Shown: positions 6,244 through 12,247 of the stretch, piece after piece | How positions within the stretch are numbered: position 1 is the stretch's first letter | Layout: each line of letters opens with the position of its first letter | Translations under genes and position numbers: made by a program | Notes under the pieces: model-generated | Seen by the model: only the letters and a program-made list of their open reading frames with translations | What the model was told of the DNA's origin: nothing | Databases searched by the model: none | Assembly (NCBI GenBank): GCA_002409215.1 | Contig: DHUO01000029.1 | Location: forward strand, 11,844-25,287 | Length of the DNA stretch: 13,444 bases | Direction: 5' to 3' | Source: Candidatus Dojkabacteria bacterium UBA5232 | GTDB taxonomy: Bacteria > Patescibacteriota > Dojkabacteria > SC72

Positions 6244-7389
6244 ATGGAAGAGAAAAAGACGTCAAAAGTAAATAAAAAGGTTGTAAATCATGATGGTGGT
6301 AAGTATATACTTTTTGGAACTTTAATAATCTTTGGGTTATTGATTGTTCTTTCTTCGGTAATTTTTGTTTTGTATGGGAAGGATTCGGGGAGGTCAGTAG
6401 GGGGTCAAAAAGAGAAAGAAACAGTAGAGTTGGTTGTAACTCAACAGGAGAAGAACAGAATCGATATTGTAGAGAATAGTGCGGATTCAGTTGTGAGTAT
6501 TGCGGTTTCTGAGGTTGCTTTAACACAGGAAGAAGGGGTGAAAAATGTTAATAATAATGTTGGGACAGGGTTTATTGTCGATGAGAGTGGTATTGTAATA
6601 ACAAATCAACATGTTGTTTCTAATGAGCAGGCTGATTACAAAGTGATAGATAGTAAGGGTGAGGTTTTTGAAATAACTCAAATTCTAAGAGATAGTTCAT
6701 CCGACATTGCATTGATTAGGATTGATATTTCTGGGAGGGAAATTAAAGCATTGGAGTTAGGGGATTCAGATAAGTTGGTGGTGGGTCAAAATGTAATTGC
6801 AATTGGTACACCTCTTGGTCAATACGCTGGTAGTGTTACAACCGGAATAGTAAGTGGATTAGATAGAAGTCTGAGTGCTAGTGCGGGTTGGTTTGGTAGC
6901 ACGGTTAAAACATATGAAGGTGTTATTCAAACAGATGCAGCTATTAATCCTGGAAACTCAGGAGGTCCATTAATAGACTCTCAGGGCAAAGTTATTGGAG
7001 TAAGTTTTGCTAGGACTTTGGGCGCTGACAATATTTCGTTTGCCTTGCCTATTAATAAGGTTAAGAATAGACTTGAAGAGTATAAAACTCACGGTAAGTT
7101 TGTAATGCCTTATCTTGGAGTATCATATAAAATGATTTCTTCGCTTGAAGCACTATATTACAAAGATGTAGTTCCAGGAGCTTTAGTTGTTAGGATAGAT
7201 CCAATCTCGCCTGCGTATGAAGGAGGGATTCGAAGGGGTGATTTCATTGTAGAGTTTGGGAAGGAGAGGGTTTCTTCATCTTTGTCAGATATGATTCAAA
7301 GGTATAAGGTTGGGGAAGAGGTTGATGTGAAGGTATATAGGGCAGGGGAGAATATTGAGATGAAGGTAAAATTAGGAGAAGTTAAATAG
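6244..7389 (+). CDS. HtrA/DegP-type membrane-anchored trypsin-like protease with one PDZ domain
   Basis: This S1C serine protease acts outside the membrane on damaged or regulatory proteins. It has 381 residues: a short cytoplasmic Lys-rich start, a transmembrane anchor (about 21-44), a linker, the protease domain (about 75-283) and one PDZ domain (about 287-378). The catalytic triad is complete: H123 in ITNQHVVS, D154 in SSSDIALIRI and S239 in NPGNSGGPL. The oxyanion and substrate loops GTPLGQYAGSVTTGIVSG are present. The PDZ has PYLGVSY and GGIRRGDFIVEF. It follows the S41 protease by 21 bp in the same direction. Its 3' end overlaps the convergent prmC by 18 bp with no terminator between them. 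HtrA-type annotation is secure; assignment to DegP, DegQ or DegS cannot be made. Ends in TAG. Confidence 0.94.
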   Translation: MEEKKTSKVNKKVVNHDGGKYILFGTLIIFGLLIVLSSVIFVLYGKDSGRSVGGQKEKETVELVVTQQEKNRIDIVENSADSVVSIAVSEVALTQEEGVKNVNNNVGTGFIVDESGIVITNQHVVSNEQADYKVIDSKGEVFEITQILRDSSSDIALIRIDISGREIKALELGDSDKLVVGQNVIAIGTPLGQYAGSVTTGIVSGLDRSLSASAGWFGSTVKTYEGVIQTDAAINPGNSGGPLIDSQGKVIGVSFARTLGADNISFALPINKVKNRLEEYKTHGKFVMPYLGVSYKMISSLEALYYKDVVPGALVVRIDPISPAYEGGIRRGDFIVEFGKERVSSSLSDMIQRYKVGEEVDVKVYRAGENIEMKVKLGEVK

Positions 7390-8145
7390 TACAAACCTGT
7401 TTCTTTTATTGAAATCCTGAAAAACTTTAAAGGGTATATTGTTGGTTGCTTGTGTAAGTTCTGTTAATGTAGAAGGTTCTATTTCTATTAATAAAAATAT
7501 TTCTTTTTTGGACAACCGTATCTGTTCAATTAATCTTTTGTAATATAGCAATCCATCACTTCCCCCATCTAACGCTAATCTAGGTTCATACTCTTTTACG
7601 CTTCTGTCTAACTCCTCATACATCTTTGTTGGTATGTACGGTAAGTTAGCTACAATCAACGTATTATCCTCTAACTCTTCTTTGCAAATTAAATCTTTTT
7701 TGTAAAAATAAATTTTTCCTGTTGAACCATTCTTTTTTGCGATATTTAATGCTGCTTGACTAATATCTATTCCAACAAAAGTAATTAGTTGATTCTCTAT
7801 CTCATGTGCGATTGAAATAATTAAACACCCACTACCAGTTCCAAGGTCTATGACAGTTTTAATATCATTTTTCAATATTAAATCTTTAGCTATATCTACT
7901 AATTGCTCACTCTCAATCCTTGGTATTAGAGTATCTTTTGTCACTAAAAATTTTCTTCCTCTGAAGTCTACAAATCCTTGTATATATTCCCAAGGTTCTT
8001 GATTGCTGATTCTTTCTAGAATCAAATTAAGAGGAATATTCTTTTCAATAGAGTAGGTATATATCTCATTGGCAATCCGTGATATGTCAAAATATCCAGC
8101 CTCTTTAAGAACTTCTTGTATATGGAAAAGTATTTTAAGATTCAT
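7372..8145 (-). CDS. prmC: peptide chain release factor N5-glutamine methyltransferase
   Basis: PrmC methylates the glutamine of the GGQ motif of release factors, using S-adenosylmethionine. Its usual substrate gene prfA lies immediately upstream and overlaps it by 11 bp. The protein has 257 residues. Visible: an N-terminal helical domain (1-75) with PWEYIQG and the LIPRIESE motif (PRxETE in most relatives); SAM-binding motif I VIDLGTGSGC (98-107); the acidic end of strand 2, GIDIS; and the substrate motif VANLPYIP (165-172) with N167-L-P-Y170 where the family norm is NPPY. EPRLALDGGSDGLLYYKRLI near the C-terminus is typical. The NPPY-to-NLPY change is at the glutamine-binding site, but Asn and Tyr are kept. 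The ATG at 8145 follows an A-rich stretch. The 3' end overlaps the convergent HtrA-type gene. Ends in TAA. Confidence 0.94.
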   Translation of the reverse strand: MNLKILFHIQEVLKEAGYFDISRIANEIYTYSIEKNIPLNLILERISNQEPWEYIQGFVDFRGRKFLVTKDTLIPRIESEQLVDIAKDLILKNDIKTVIDLGTGSGCLIISIAHEIENQLITFVGIDISQAALNIAKKNGSTGKIYFYKKDLICKEELEDNTLIVANLPYIPTKMYEELDRSVKEYEPRLALDGGSDGLLYYKRLIEQIRLSKKEIFLLIEIEPSTLTELTQATNNIPFKVFQDFNKRNRFVLFNFS

Positions 8146-9238
8146 TCTCTTTTTCTAACAGTTGGCTCTGTATACCATTTTTAATATCATCTACCATTTC
8201 TTGGATATTTCCATTCAATACTTCTTCTAGATTGTGCCATGAGAGTTTAACCCTGTGATCAGTTATTCTGTTTTGAGGGAAATTGTATGTCCTAATCTTT
8301 TCTGCCCTCATGGATGAACCAATTTGTGAAAGTCGCATGTCAGATCTTTTTGACATCTCTTCTTGCTTCTTCATGTCGTATAGTCTAGATCTAAGAATGG
8401 CCATTGCTTTGTCTTTGTTTTGTTGTTGATGCTTTGTTTCTTGACAACTAACAACAATACCACTTGGAATATGTGTAATTCTAACTGCAGAGTCAGTCCT
8501 GTTTACACATTGACCACCGGCCCCAGAAGCTCGCATAACATCAATTCGAAGTTCAGATGGGTCAATTATGATATCAACATCTTTCGCCTCGGGCAGGATA
8601 GCTACAGAGGCTGTGGAGGTATGGATTCTACCTGAGGACTCAGTTGTTGGTACTCTCTGTACTCTGTGTACACCGCTTTCATATTTAAGATTTCTAAATA
8701 CATCTTTACCATGGATTTGTGCAACCACTTCTTTATATCCACCACCTTCTGTGATATTACTCTCAACGATTGGCATATCCCAACCATTATTTAGTGCGTA
8801 ATTCTTGTACATCCTAAAAAGGTCTGCAGCAAAAAGTGCTGCTTCATCACCTCCTGCGCCAGCTCTAATCTCTAAAATTGCAGACTTATTATCATCCTCA
8901 TCTACAAACTTTCTTTCAACCTGAATCCTCTTTATCTCCTCTTCTAGCCCAACTATCCTTTCCTCTTGATTAAGCATCTCTTCGTTAGCCATTTCTTTAA
9001 GTTCTGCATCTTGTTCGTTCTCTGCCATAAAGATGGCTTCTTCGAGATTGGAAATAGCTTTTTGGAGTTGAGAGGTTTTGTATGAAAGTTCGGAATAGTA
9101 TGAGAGGTCTGCCCCAATTTGGGATACATCTGTATGTCCAGCAGTTACCTCTTGACTCATTTGTTCTTCAAGCTCTTTGACTTTCTCTTGTGCTGGATTC
9201 TCTTTGTACTGTTTTTTTAATGCTTCAATATCCATCAT
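8135..9238 (-). CDS. prfA: peptide chain release factor 1 (RF1)
   Basis: RF1 ends translation at UAA and UAG. Of up to 367 residues, the N-terminal coiled-coil domain covers about 1-115. GAGGDEAALFA follows (127-137). The stop-codon reading motif of RF1, P-T-T (197-199, PxT type) in RVQRVPTTESSGRIHTS, separates it from RF2 (SPF). The catalytic GGQ (241-243) lies in ASGAGGQCVNRTDSAVRITH; the residue after GGQ is Cys where His is usual. The gene begins ATG ATG. A TGG-extended TATCAT ends three bases before the first ATG, so a leaderless mRNA might begin at the second ATG (9235), giving MDIEAL. It sits between rpmE (36 bp away) and prmC (11-bp overlap), a common translation operon. Ends in TAA. 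Confidence 0.96.
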   Translation of the reverse strand: MMDIEALKKQYKENPAQEKVKELEEQMSQEVTAGHTDVSQIGADLSYYSELSYKTSQLQKAISNLEEAIFMAENEQDAELKEMANEEMLNQEERIVGLEEEIKRIQVERKFVDEDDNKSAILEIRAGAGGDEAALFAADLFRMYKNYALNNGWDMPIVESNITEGGGYKEVVAQIHGKDVFRNLKYESGVHRVQRVPTTESSGRIHTSTASVAILPEAKDVDIIIDPSELRIDVMRASGAGGQCVNRTDSAVRITHIPSGIVVSCQETKHQQQNKDKAMAILRSRLYDMKKQEEMSKRSDMRLSQIGSSMRAEKIRTYNFPQNRITDHRVKLSWHNLEEVLNGNIQEMVDDIKNGIQSQLLEKENES

Positions 9239-9241
9239 TAG

Positions 9242-9250
9242 ATGATACCA
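9242..9250 (-). promoter_or_regulatory. possible extended -10 directly before prfA
   Basis: On the minus strand TGG-TATCAT ends three bases before the first prfA ATG. No good -35 is present 17 bp upstream. If active, the start site would fall on the second ATG. prfA can also be reached by read-through from rpmE. Confidence 0.3.
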
Positions 9251-9274
9251 CGTTAAAATATTTACAGAAACTTG

Positions 9275-9613
9275 TTACTTGGAGATTTTTGCGTTCTCAA
9301 GCATATCTCTAAGAGAGAGGGCGGTAGCAGGTTTTGCTGACATACTATCCATCTTTGCTCTTCTTTTTGCCATTTTCTCCTTCTTGCTTGTGAAGGACAT
9401 CTTCTTAGATTTCTCTAATCTTTCATCATACCTTTTTACAACATTGTCAGTATCAACAATTTTCTGCTCACCGGTGTAGAATGGGTGACATTTGGAACAG
9501 ATATCAACAGTAATGCTCTCTTCCATTAGGGTAGAGCCTGTTGCAAAAGAATTACCACATGAGCATGTGATAGTGAGATTGTTGTTATATTTTGGATGTA
9601 TGTCTTTTTTCAT
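9275..9613 (-). CDS. rpmE: 50S ribosomal protein bL31, zinc-binding form with C-terminal extension
   Basis: bL31 bridges the two ribosomal subunits. The N-terminal 65 residues match the zinc-containing type: MKKDIHPKYNNN, C17-S-C19-G, then VDICSKCHPFYTGEQK with C39 and C42 as the second ligand pair, and VDTDNVVKRYDERLEK. The protein has 112 residues, about 40 more than E. coli bL31; the extra part is very basic (KKMSFTSKKEKMAKRRAKM) and ends in an amphipathic helix (LSLRDMLENAKISK). It is the first gene of rpmE-prfA-prmC on the minus strand. A near-perfect promoter ends 11 bp before its ATG, so the mRNA should be leaderless or nearly so. Ends in TAA. Confidence 0.95.
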   Translation of the reverse strand: MKKDIHPKYNNNLTITCSCGNSFATGSTLMEESITVDICSKCHPFYTGEQKIVDTDNVVKRYDERLEKSKKMSFTSKKEKMAKRRAKMDSMSAKPATALSLRDMLENAKISK

Positions 9614-9624
9614 AACTAGGGGGA

Positions 9625-9654
9625 ATTATACAAGGAAGTAATGAGAGATGTCAA
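9625..9654 (-). promoter_or_regulatory. promoter of rpmE-prfA-prmC, probably leaderless
   Basis: On the minus strand a perfect TTGACA (9654-9649), an 18-bp spacer and a perfect TATAAT (9630-9625). The rpmE ATG begins at 9613, 11 bp after the -10, leaving a 5' leader of only about 3-5 nt. Confidence 0.8.
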
Positions 9655-9667
9655 ATGCTCAACCCAA

Positions 9668-9686
9668 GGACCTGGTCTGTCAATTT
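9668..9686 (-). repeat. left arm of a perfect 19-bp inverted repeat
   Basis: GGACCTGGTCTGTCAATTT is the exact reverse complement of 9810-9828. Each arm contains the odd palindrome GACC-N-GGTC and an outward-facing TTGACA. This arm lies 14 bp upstream of the -35 of the rpmE promoter. The match stops sharply at both edges. No target-site duplication is visible outside the pair. Confidence 0.85.
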
Positions 9687-9809
9687 ATTCACTATTGGTA
9701 CGGGTAGGGGTTCTCTTTTCATCATAATTTAATATTGTTATAGGTAAATGACCGATAATGATATTAAAAAACGATTAAAAGCATTGGTTTTTCTAGCTAG
9801 GGTAAAGCA

Positions 9810-9828
9810 AAATTGACAGACCAGGTCC
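9810..9828 (+). repeat. right arm of the 19-bp inverted repeat, containing the -35 of the CsoR-like gene
   Basis: AAATTGACAGACCAGGTCC is an exact inverted copy of 9668-9686, with 123 bp between the arms. TTGACA (9813-9818) is the -35 of the promoter described below, and the GACCAGGTC palindrome (9819-9827) falls in its spacer, a natural place for a repressor operator. The 123 bp between the arms hold no recognised gene, only a 22-codon frame (9748-9816). Confidence 0.85.
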
Positions 9829-9843
9829 GTTGTGTGTTATACT
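9813..9843 (+). promoter_or_regulatory. promoter of the CsoR-like gene, probably leaderless and autoregulated
   Basis: TTGACA (9813-9818), a 19-bp spacer and TATACT (9838-9843) preceded by TGT (extended -10). The ATG at 9852 is 8 bp beyond the -10, so the transcript would have almost no leader. The long spacer contains the GACCAGGTC palindrome. Autoregulation is inference from this overlap. Confidence 0.6.
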
Positions 9844-9851
9844 GTTTCTAT

Positions 9852-10073
9852 ATGAAATATCCAACAAAAATAGTACATAGGATAAGAAGGATTGTAGGTC
9901 AGACAAATGGTGTTAGTAATATGATTGAGAGAGGAGATTCGGATAGTAAGGTGATGACTCAGCTTCAAGCATGTATATCTTCTCTGGAGAGTCTTAAGAC
10001 AGAGCTGATTAAACAACAGATGAAAGAAACGATGTTGGAGGATATTAAAGAGACTTTGGGATTGAAGGAATAA
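9852..10073 (+). CDS. CsoR/FrmR (DUF156)-like transcriptional regulator lacking the metal ligands
   Basis: These 73 residues form an all-helical protein. RIRRIVGQTNGVSNMIERG (10-28) matches the DNA-binding first helix of CsoR/RcnR/FrmR proteins (RLRRIEGQVRGIQxMVE), and MTQLQACISSLESLKTELIKQQ matches their second helix. Aligned by eye with B. subtilis CsoR, the copper ligands Cys-His-Cys fall on D31, Q56 and T60, so classic Cu(I) sensing is not expected; C41 is not at a ligand position. An in-frame TTG at 9813 would add 13 residues, but it coincides with the promoter -35; the ATG at 9852 fits the family N-terminus and the promoter. Members often control a gene beside them; here the candidates are itself, rpmE and the downstream MBL-dnaB pair. 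It is at the short end for the family. Ends in TAA. Confidence 0.75.
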   Translation: MKYPTKIVHRIRRIVGQTNGVSNMIERGDSDSKVMTQLQACISSLESLKTELIKQQMKETMLEDIKETLGLKE

Positions 10074-10100
10074 ATATATATAACTGCCTTGTGTGAAATT

Positions 10101-10109
10101 TGCTATACT
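10101..10109 (+). promoter_or_regulatory. extended -10 promoter candidate for MBL-dnaB
   Basis: TGC-TATACT (TATACT at 10104-10109) has an extended -10, but no recognisable -35. It lies 35 bp before the ATG of the MBL-fold gene and shares its extended -10 form with the promoter of the CsoR-like gene. Confidence 0.45.
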
Positions 10110-10144
10110 AGGGATATCTAGTTTTACTTTTAATCACTACATCT

Positions 10145-10765
10145 ATGAAAATTAAAAAGATAGGTTGGACAACATTTTTAATTAGTTCTGATAACATCTC
10201 TGTTTTAACAGATCCATTGAAATTAAAAGAGGAGGGTTTAAGCATTCCTAAGACTCAAACAGACATCTGTATTTTCACAGAGTGTCCAGAAGAGAAGTAT
10301 GATGACAAAGTGGTTTCGGACAAGAGAGATAGTGTTATGGAAATCTGTACTCCGGGGGAGTACGAGGTTGGAGGATTGATGATTCGTAGAGATTTGGATG
10401 ATGATTTCTACATTATCGATGAGAAGAATCTCAGAATTGTATATATGGGTGGTGTAAGTAAGGATTTTAATCCTGAAAAAGCAAAAAATCTTGGTGATGT
10501 CGATGCTTTGATAATCCCTGTTGGTAATGGTGAAAATTTTATGGATTATGACAACTTAGAGAAAGTTATTTCAAATATTGATCCAGCGATATTAATCCCT
10601 TGTGCATATAAGGAGGAAGGAAAAAAGAGTACGGGTCTGAAAACTAGAGAGGAGTTTGTGAAGTACTTTGGTTACGCTAATGCTCAGGATGAGGGTTATG
10701 TAAACTTGGCTAGGAAGAGAGTAGAGGAGGATCAGAAGAGTGTGGAAGTAATATTTTTAAAGTAG
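10145..10765 (+). CDS. metallo-beta-lactamase-fold protein with degenerate metal site (UlaG/YtkL-like)
   Basis: The 206 residues keep the order of the small CPR/Firmicutes MBL-fold hydrolases: MKIKKIGWTTFLI, then ISVLTDPLK, PGEYEVGGLMI (70-80), IVYMGG (98-103), VDALIIPVGNGE (119-130) and ILIPCAYK (149-156). The signature HxHxDH is missing: where relatives have SHxHxDH, this protein has FTECPEEKYDDK (about 44-55). Later ligand positions are changed too: HLGD reads YMGG and the MHY segment reads CAY. It is therefore probably not a zinc hydrolase; a structural, binding or regulatory role is inference. It lies one base ahead of dnaB and shares its operon, which may link it to replication. No signal peptide. 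Alternative: a divergent member using other metal ligands (Asp/Glu/Cys). Ends in TAG. Confidence 0.72.
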   Translation: MKIKKIGWTTFLISSDNISVLTDPLKLKEEGLSIPKTQTDICIFTECPEEKYDDKVVSDKRDSVMEICTPGEYEVGGLMIRRDLDDDFYIIDEKNLRIVYMGGVSKDFNPEKAKNLGDVDALIIPVGNGENFMDYDNLEKVISNIDPAILIPCAYKEEGKKSTGLKTREEFVKYFGYANAQDEGYVNLARKRVEEDQKSVEVIFLK

Positions 10766-10766
10766 T

Positions 10767-12086
10767 ATGAAAGGAAAGTCATTACCACAAAATATAGATG
10801 TTGAGAAATCTCTTTTAGGATGTCTTTTGATGGATAAGGATGCCATTATTTCTGTTTCAGCTTGGCTTTTGCCAGAACATTTTTTTGATTCAAAACATCA
10901 GATTGTATACTCTGCTATTTTAGATCTTTTTAATAATGCTCTTCCAGTAGATTTAGTGACTGTTGTTGATAAGCTTAAGAAACAGAAGAAATTAACTGCT
11001 GCTGGTGGTGCTGGGTATGTTGCTGAATTGGTTACAACGGTGGCTACATCTGCCCATGCTGAGGAGTATGGTGAAATTATTAAAGAAGCAGCAATAAGAA
11101 GAGGGTTAATTACTGCAGGCGCAAATATTGCAGCTCTGGCAGGGGATGAGGATAAGCCAATTGATCAGGTTATTGATAAGTCAGAGAAGGAGGTTTTTGA
11201 TGTTGCGCAAACAGGAACGAAAGCAAGTTTTGTACATATTAAAGATCTGCTTAAAGAGGCGTATGAAAGAGCAGAGAGAGCTGATAATGATGAGTCGTAT
11301 TTAGGTGTTTCTACAGGTTTTAAAGATTTGGATGAGCTTTTGGGAGGTTTCCAGAAATCGGATTTGATAATTCTTGCTGCTAGACCATCTGTGGGTAAAA
11401 CTTCTTTGGCTCTTGATATGATGAGGCATGCTGCACTGGTTGAGAAAAAGACAGTTGCATTTTTCTCCTTGGAAATGTCTAAGACGCAGATTATGGATAG
11501 ACTTATGGGTATGCAGTCTAACATACCTTTCTGGGAGATTAGGACAGGTAGGTTGGATGATAAGAAGTTTATGAAGCTTGCAAGTACAATGGGTGAGTTG
11601 GGTGATGCAAATCTTTATATTGATGATCTTGCAGGGCAACATGTTAATGCAATTAGAACAAAGGCAAGGAGATTGGCACTAGAGGGAGGGGTTGATATTA
11701 TTTTTGTTGACTATCTTCAACTTATGCATGGGAATAATAGGGAGAATAGGGTGTTGGAGGTTGGTGAGATTTCACAAGGATTGAAGGCTATTGCAAAAGA
11801 GTTAGATATTCCTGTCATAGCACTTTCTCAGTTGTCCAGAGCCATAGAGCAGAGGCAGGGTAGAAGGCCTCAGTTGTCTGATCTTAGGGAATCGGGTTCT
11901 ATTGAGCAGGATGCTGATGTTGTTATGTTTATAGACAGAGAGGAGACATGGAATCCAGATACAGAGAATAAAGGTATAGGGGAGTTGATAGTAGCGAAGC
12001 ACAGAAATGGTCCGACAGGAACGGTAAAGATGGCTTTTAAGGCAGATATTGCAAGTTTTAGGAATTTGTATAAGGGTGGGAAATAG
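10767..12086 (+). CDS. dnaB: replicative DNA helicase DnaB
   Basis: This hexameric helicase unwinds the replication fork and recruits primase. It has 439 residues, slightly shorter than E. coli DnaB, with no intein. The N-terminal helical domain (about 5-105) starts PQNIDVEKSLLGCLLMD. The RecA-like domain begins at GVSTGFKDLDELLGGF (180-195). Walker A is ARPSVGKT (205-212). FSLEMSKTQIMDRL follows at about 233-246. Walker B IIFVDYLQLM is at 311-320. The sensor-like region IALSQLSRAIEQR is at 351-363, and DLRESGSIEQDADVVMFIDR (372-391) precedes the arginine-finger segment KHRNGPTG (411-418). All catalytic motifs are intact. The start at 10767 leaves one base between it and the MBL-fold gene, so the two are probably cotranscribed. 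No Shine-Dalgarno sequence is visible. Ends in TAG. Confidence 0.97.
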   Translation: MKGKSLPQNIDVEKSLLGCLLMDKDAIISVSAWLLPEHFFDSKHQIVYSAILDLFNNALPVDLVTVVDKLKKQKKLTAAGGAGYVAELVTTVATSAHAEEYGEIIKEAAIRRGLITAGANIAALAGDEDKPIDQVIDKSEKEVFDVAQTGTKASFVHIKDLLKEAYERAERADNDESYLGVSTGFKDLDELLGGFQKSDLIILAARPSVGKTSLALDMMRHAALVEKKTVAFFSLEMSKTQIMDRLMGMQSNIPFWEIRTGRLDDKKFMKLASTMGELGDANLYIDDLAGQHVNAIRTKARRLALEGGVDIIFVDYLQLMHGNNRENRVLEVGEISQGLKAIAKELDIPVIALSQLSRAIEQRQGRRPQLSDLRESGSIEQDADVVMFIDREETWNPDTENKGIGELIVAKHRNGPTGTVKMAFKADIASFRNLYKGGK

Positions 12087-12126
12087 TATTTTTATAGGAG
12101 ATATTCCAAAAACCTTCATTCTTTAG

Positions 12127-12132
12127 TATAAT
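12127..12132 (+). promoter_or_regulatory. -10 element of the tRNA-Leu gene
   Basis: A perfect TATAAT ends 8 bp before the first base of the tRNA, so the primary transcript would start at or very near the mature 5' end. A partial -35 (TTCCAA, 12104-12109) lies 17 bp upstream. Confidence 0.5.
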
Positions 12133-12140
12133 TCGCATAC

Positions 12141-12224
12141 GGTCGAGTGGTGGAACTGGCAGACACGCGGGACTCAAAATCCCGTGCTAGCAATAGCATG
12201 AGGGTTCAATTCCCTCCTCGACCA
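12141..12224 (+). tRNA. tRNA-Leu (anticodon CAA)
   Basis: This is a class II tRNA of 84 bases. The acceptor stem is GGTCGAG (12141-12147) with CTCGACC (12217-12223) and discriminator A. The D arm has a GTG/CAC stem with GG in the loop. The anticodon stem CGGGA/TCCCG has loop CTCAAAA, placing CAA at 34-36, which reads UUG. The long variable arm TGCTA-GCAA-TAGCA is typical of tRNA-Leu. The T arm is GAGGG-TTCAATT-CCCTC. The 3' CCA is not encoded and would be added by CCA-adding enzyme. Confidence 0.96.
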
Positions 12225-12247
12225 TATTAAAATCACAATTAGTAAAA

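Noticed and set aside
9748..9816. 22-codon frame MTDNDIKKRLKALVFLARVKQN between the inverted-repeat arms, with its TGA overlapping a TTG start
   Set aside because: Very short, ends in TGA (unused by every recognised gene here), and the TTG it overlaps is the -35 of the next promoter. Kept only as a possible leader peptide.
9813..9851. TTG start that would lengthen the CsoR-like protein by 13 residues
   Set aside because: The TTG is part of TTGACA (-35), and the added residues do not look like the family; the ATG at 9852 fits the promoter spacing.
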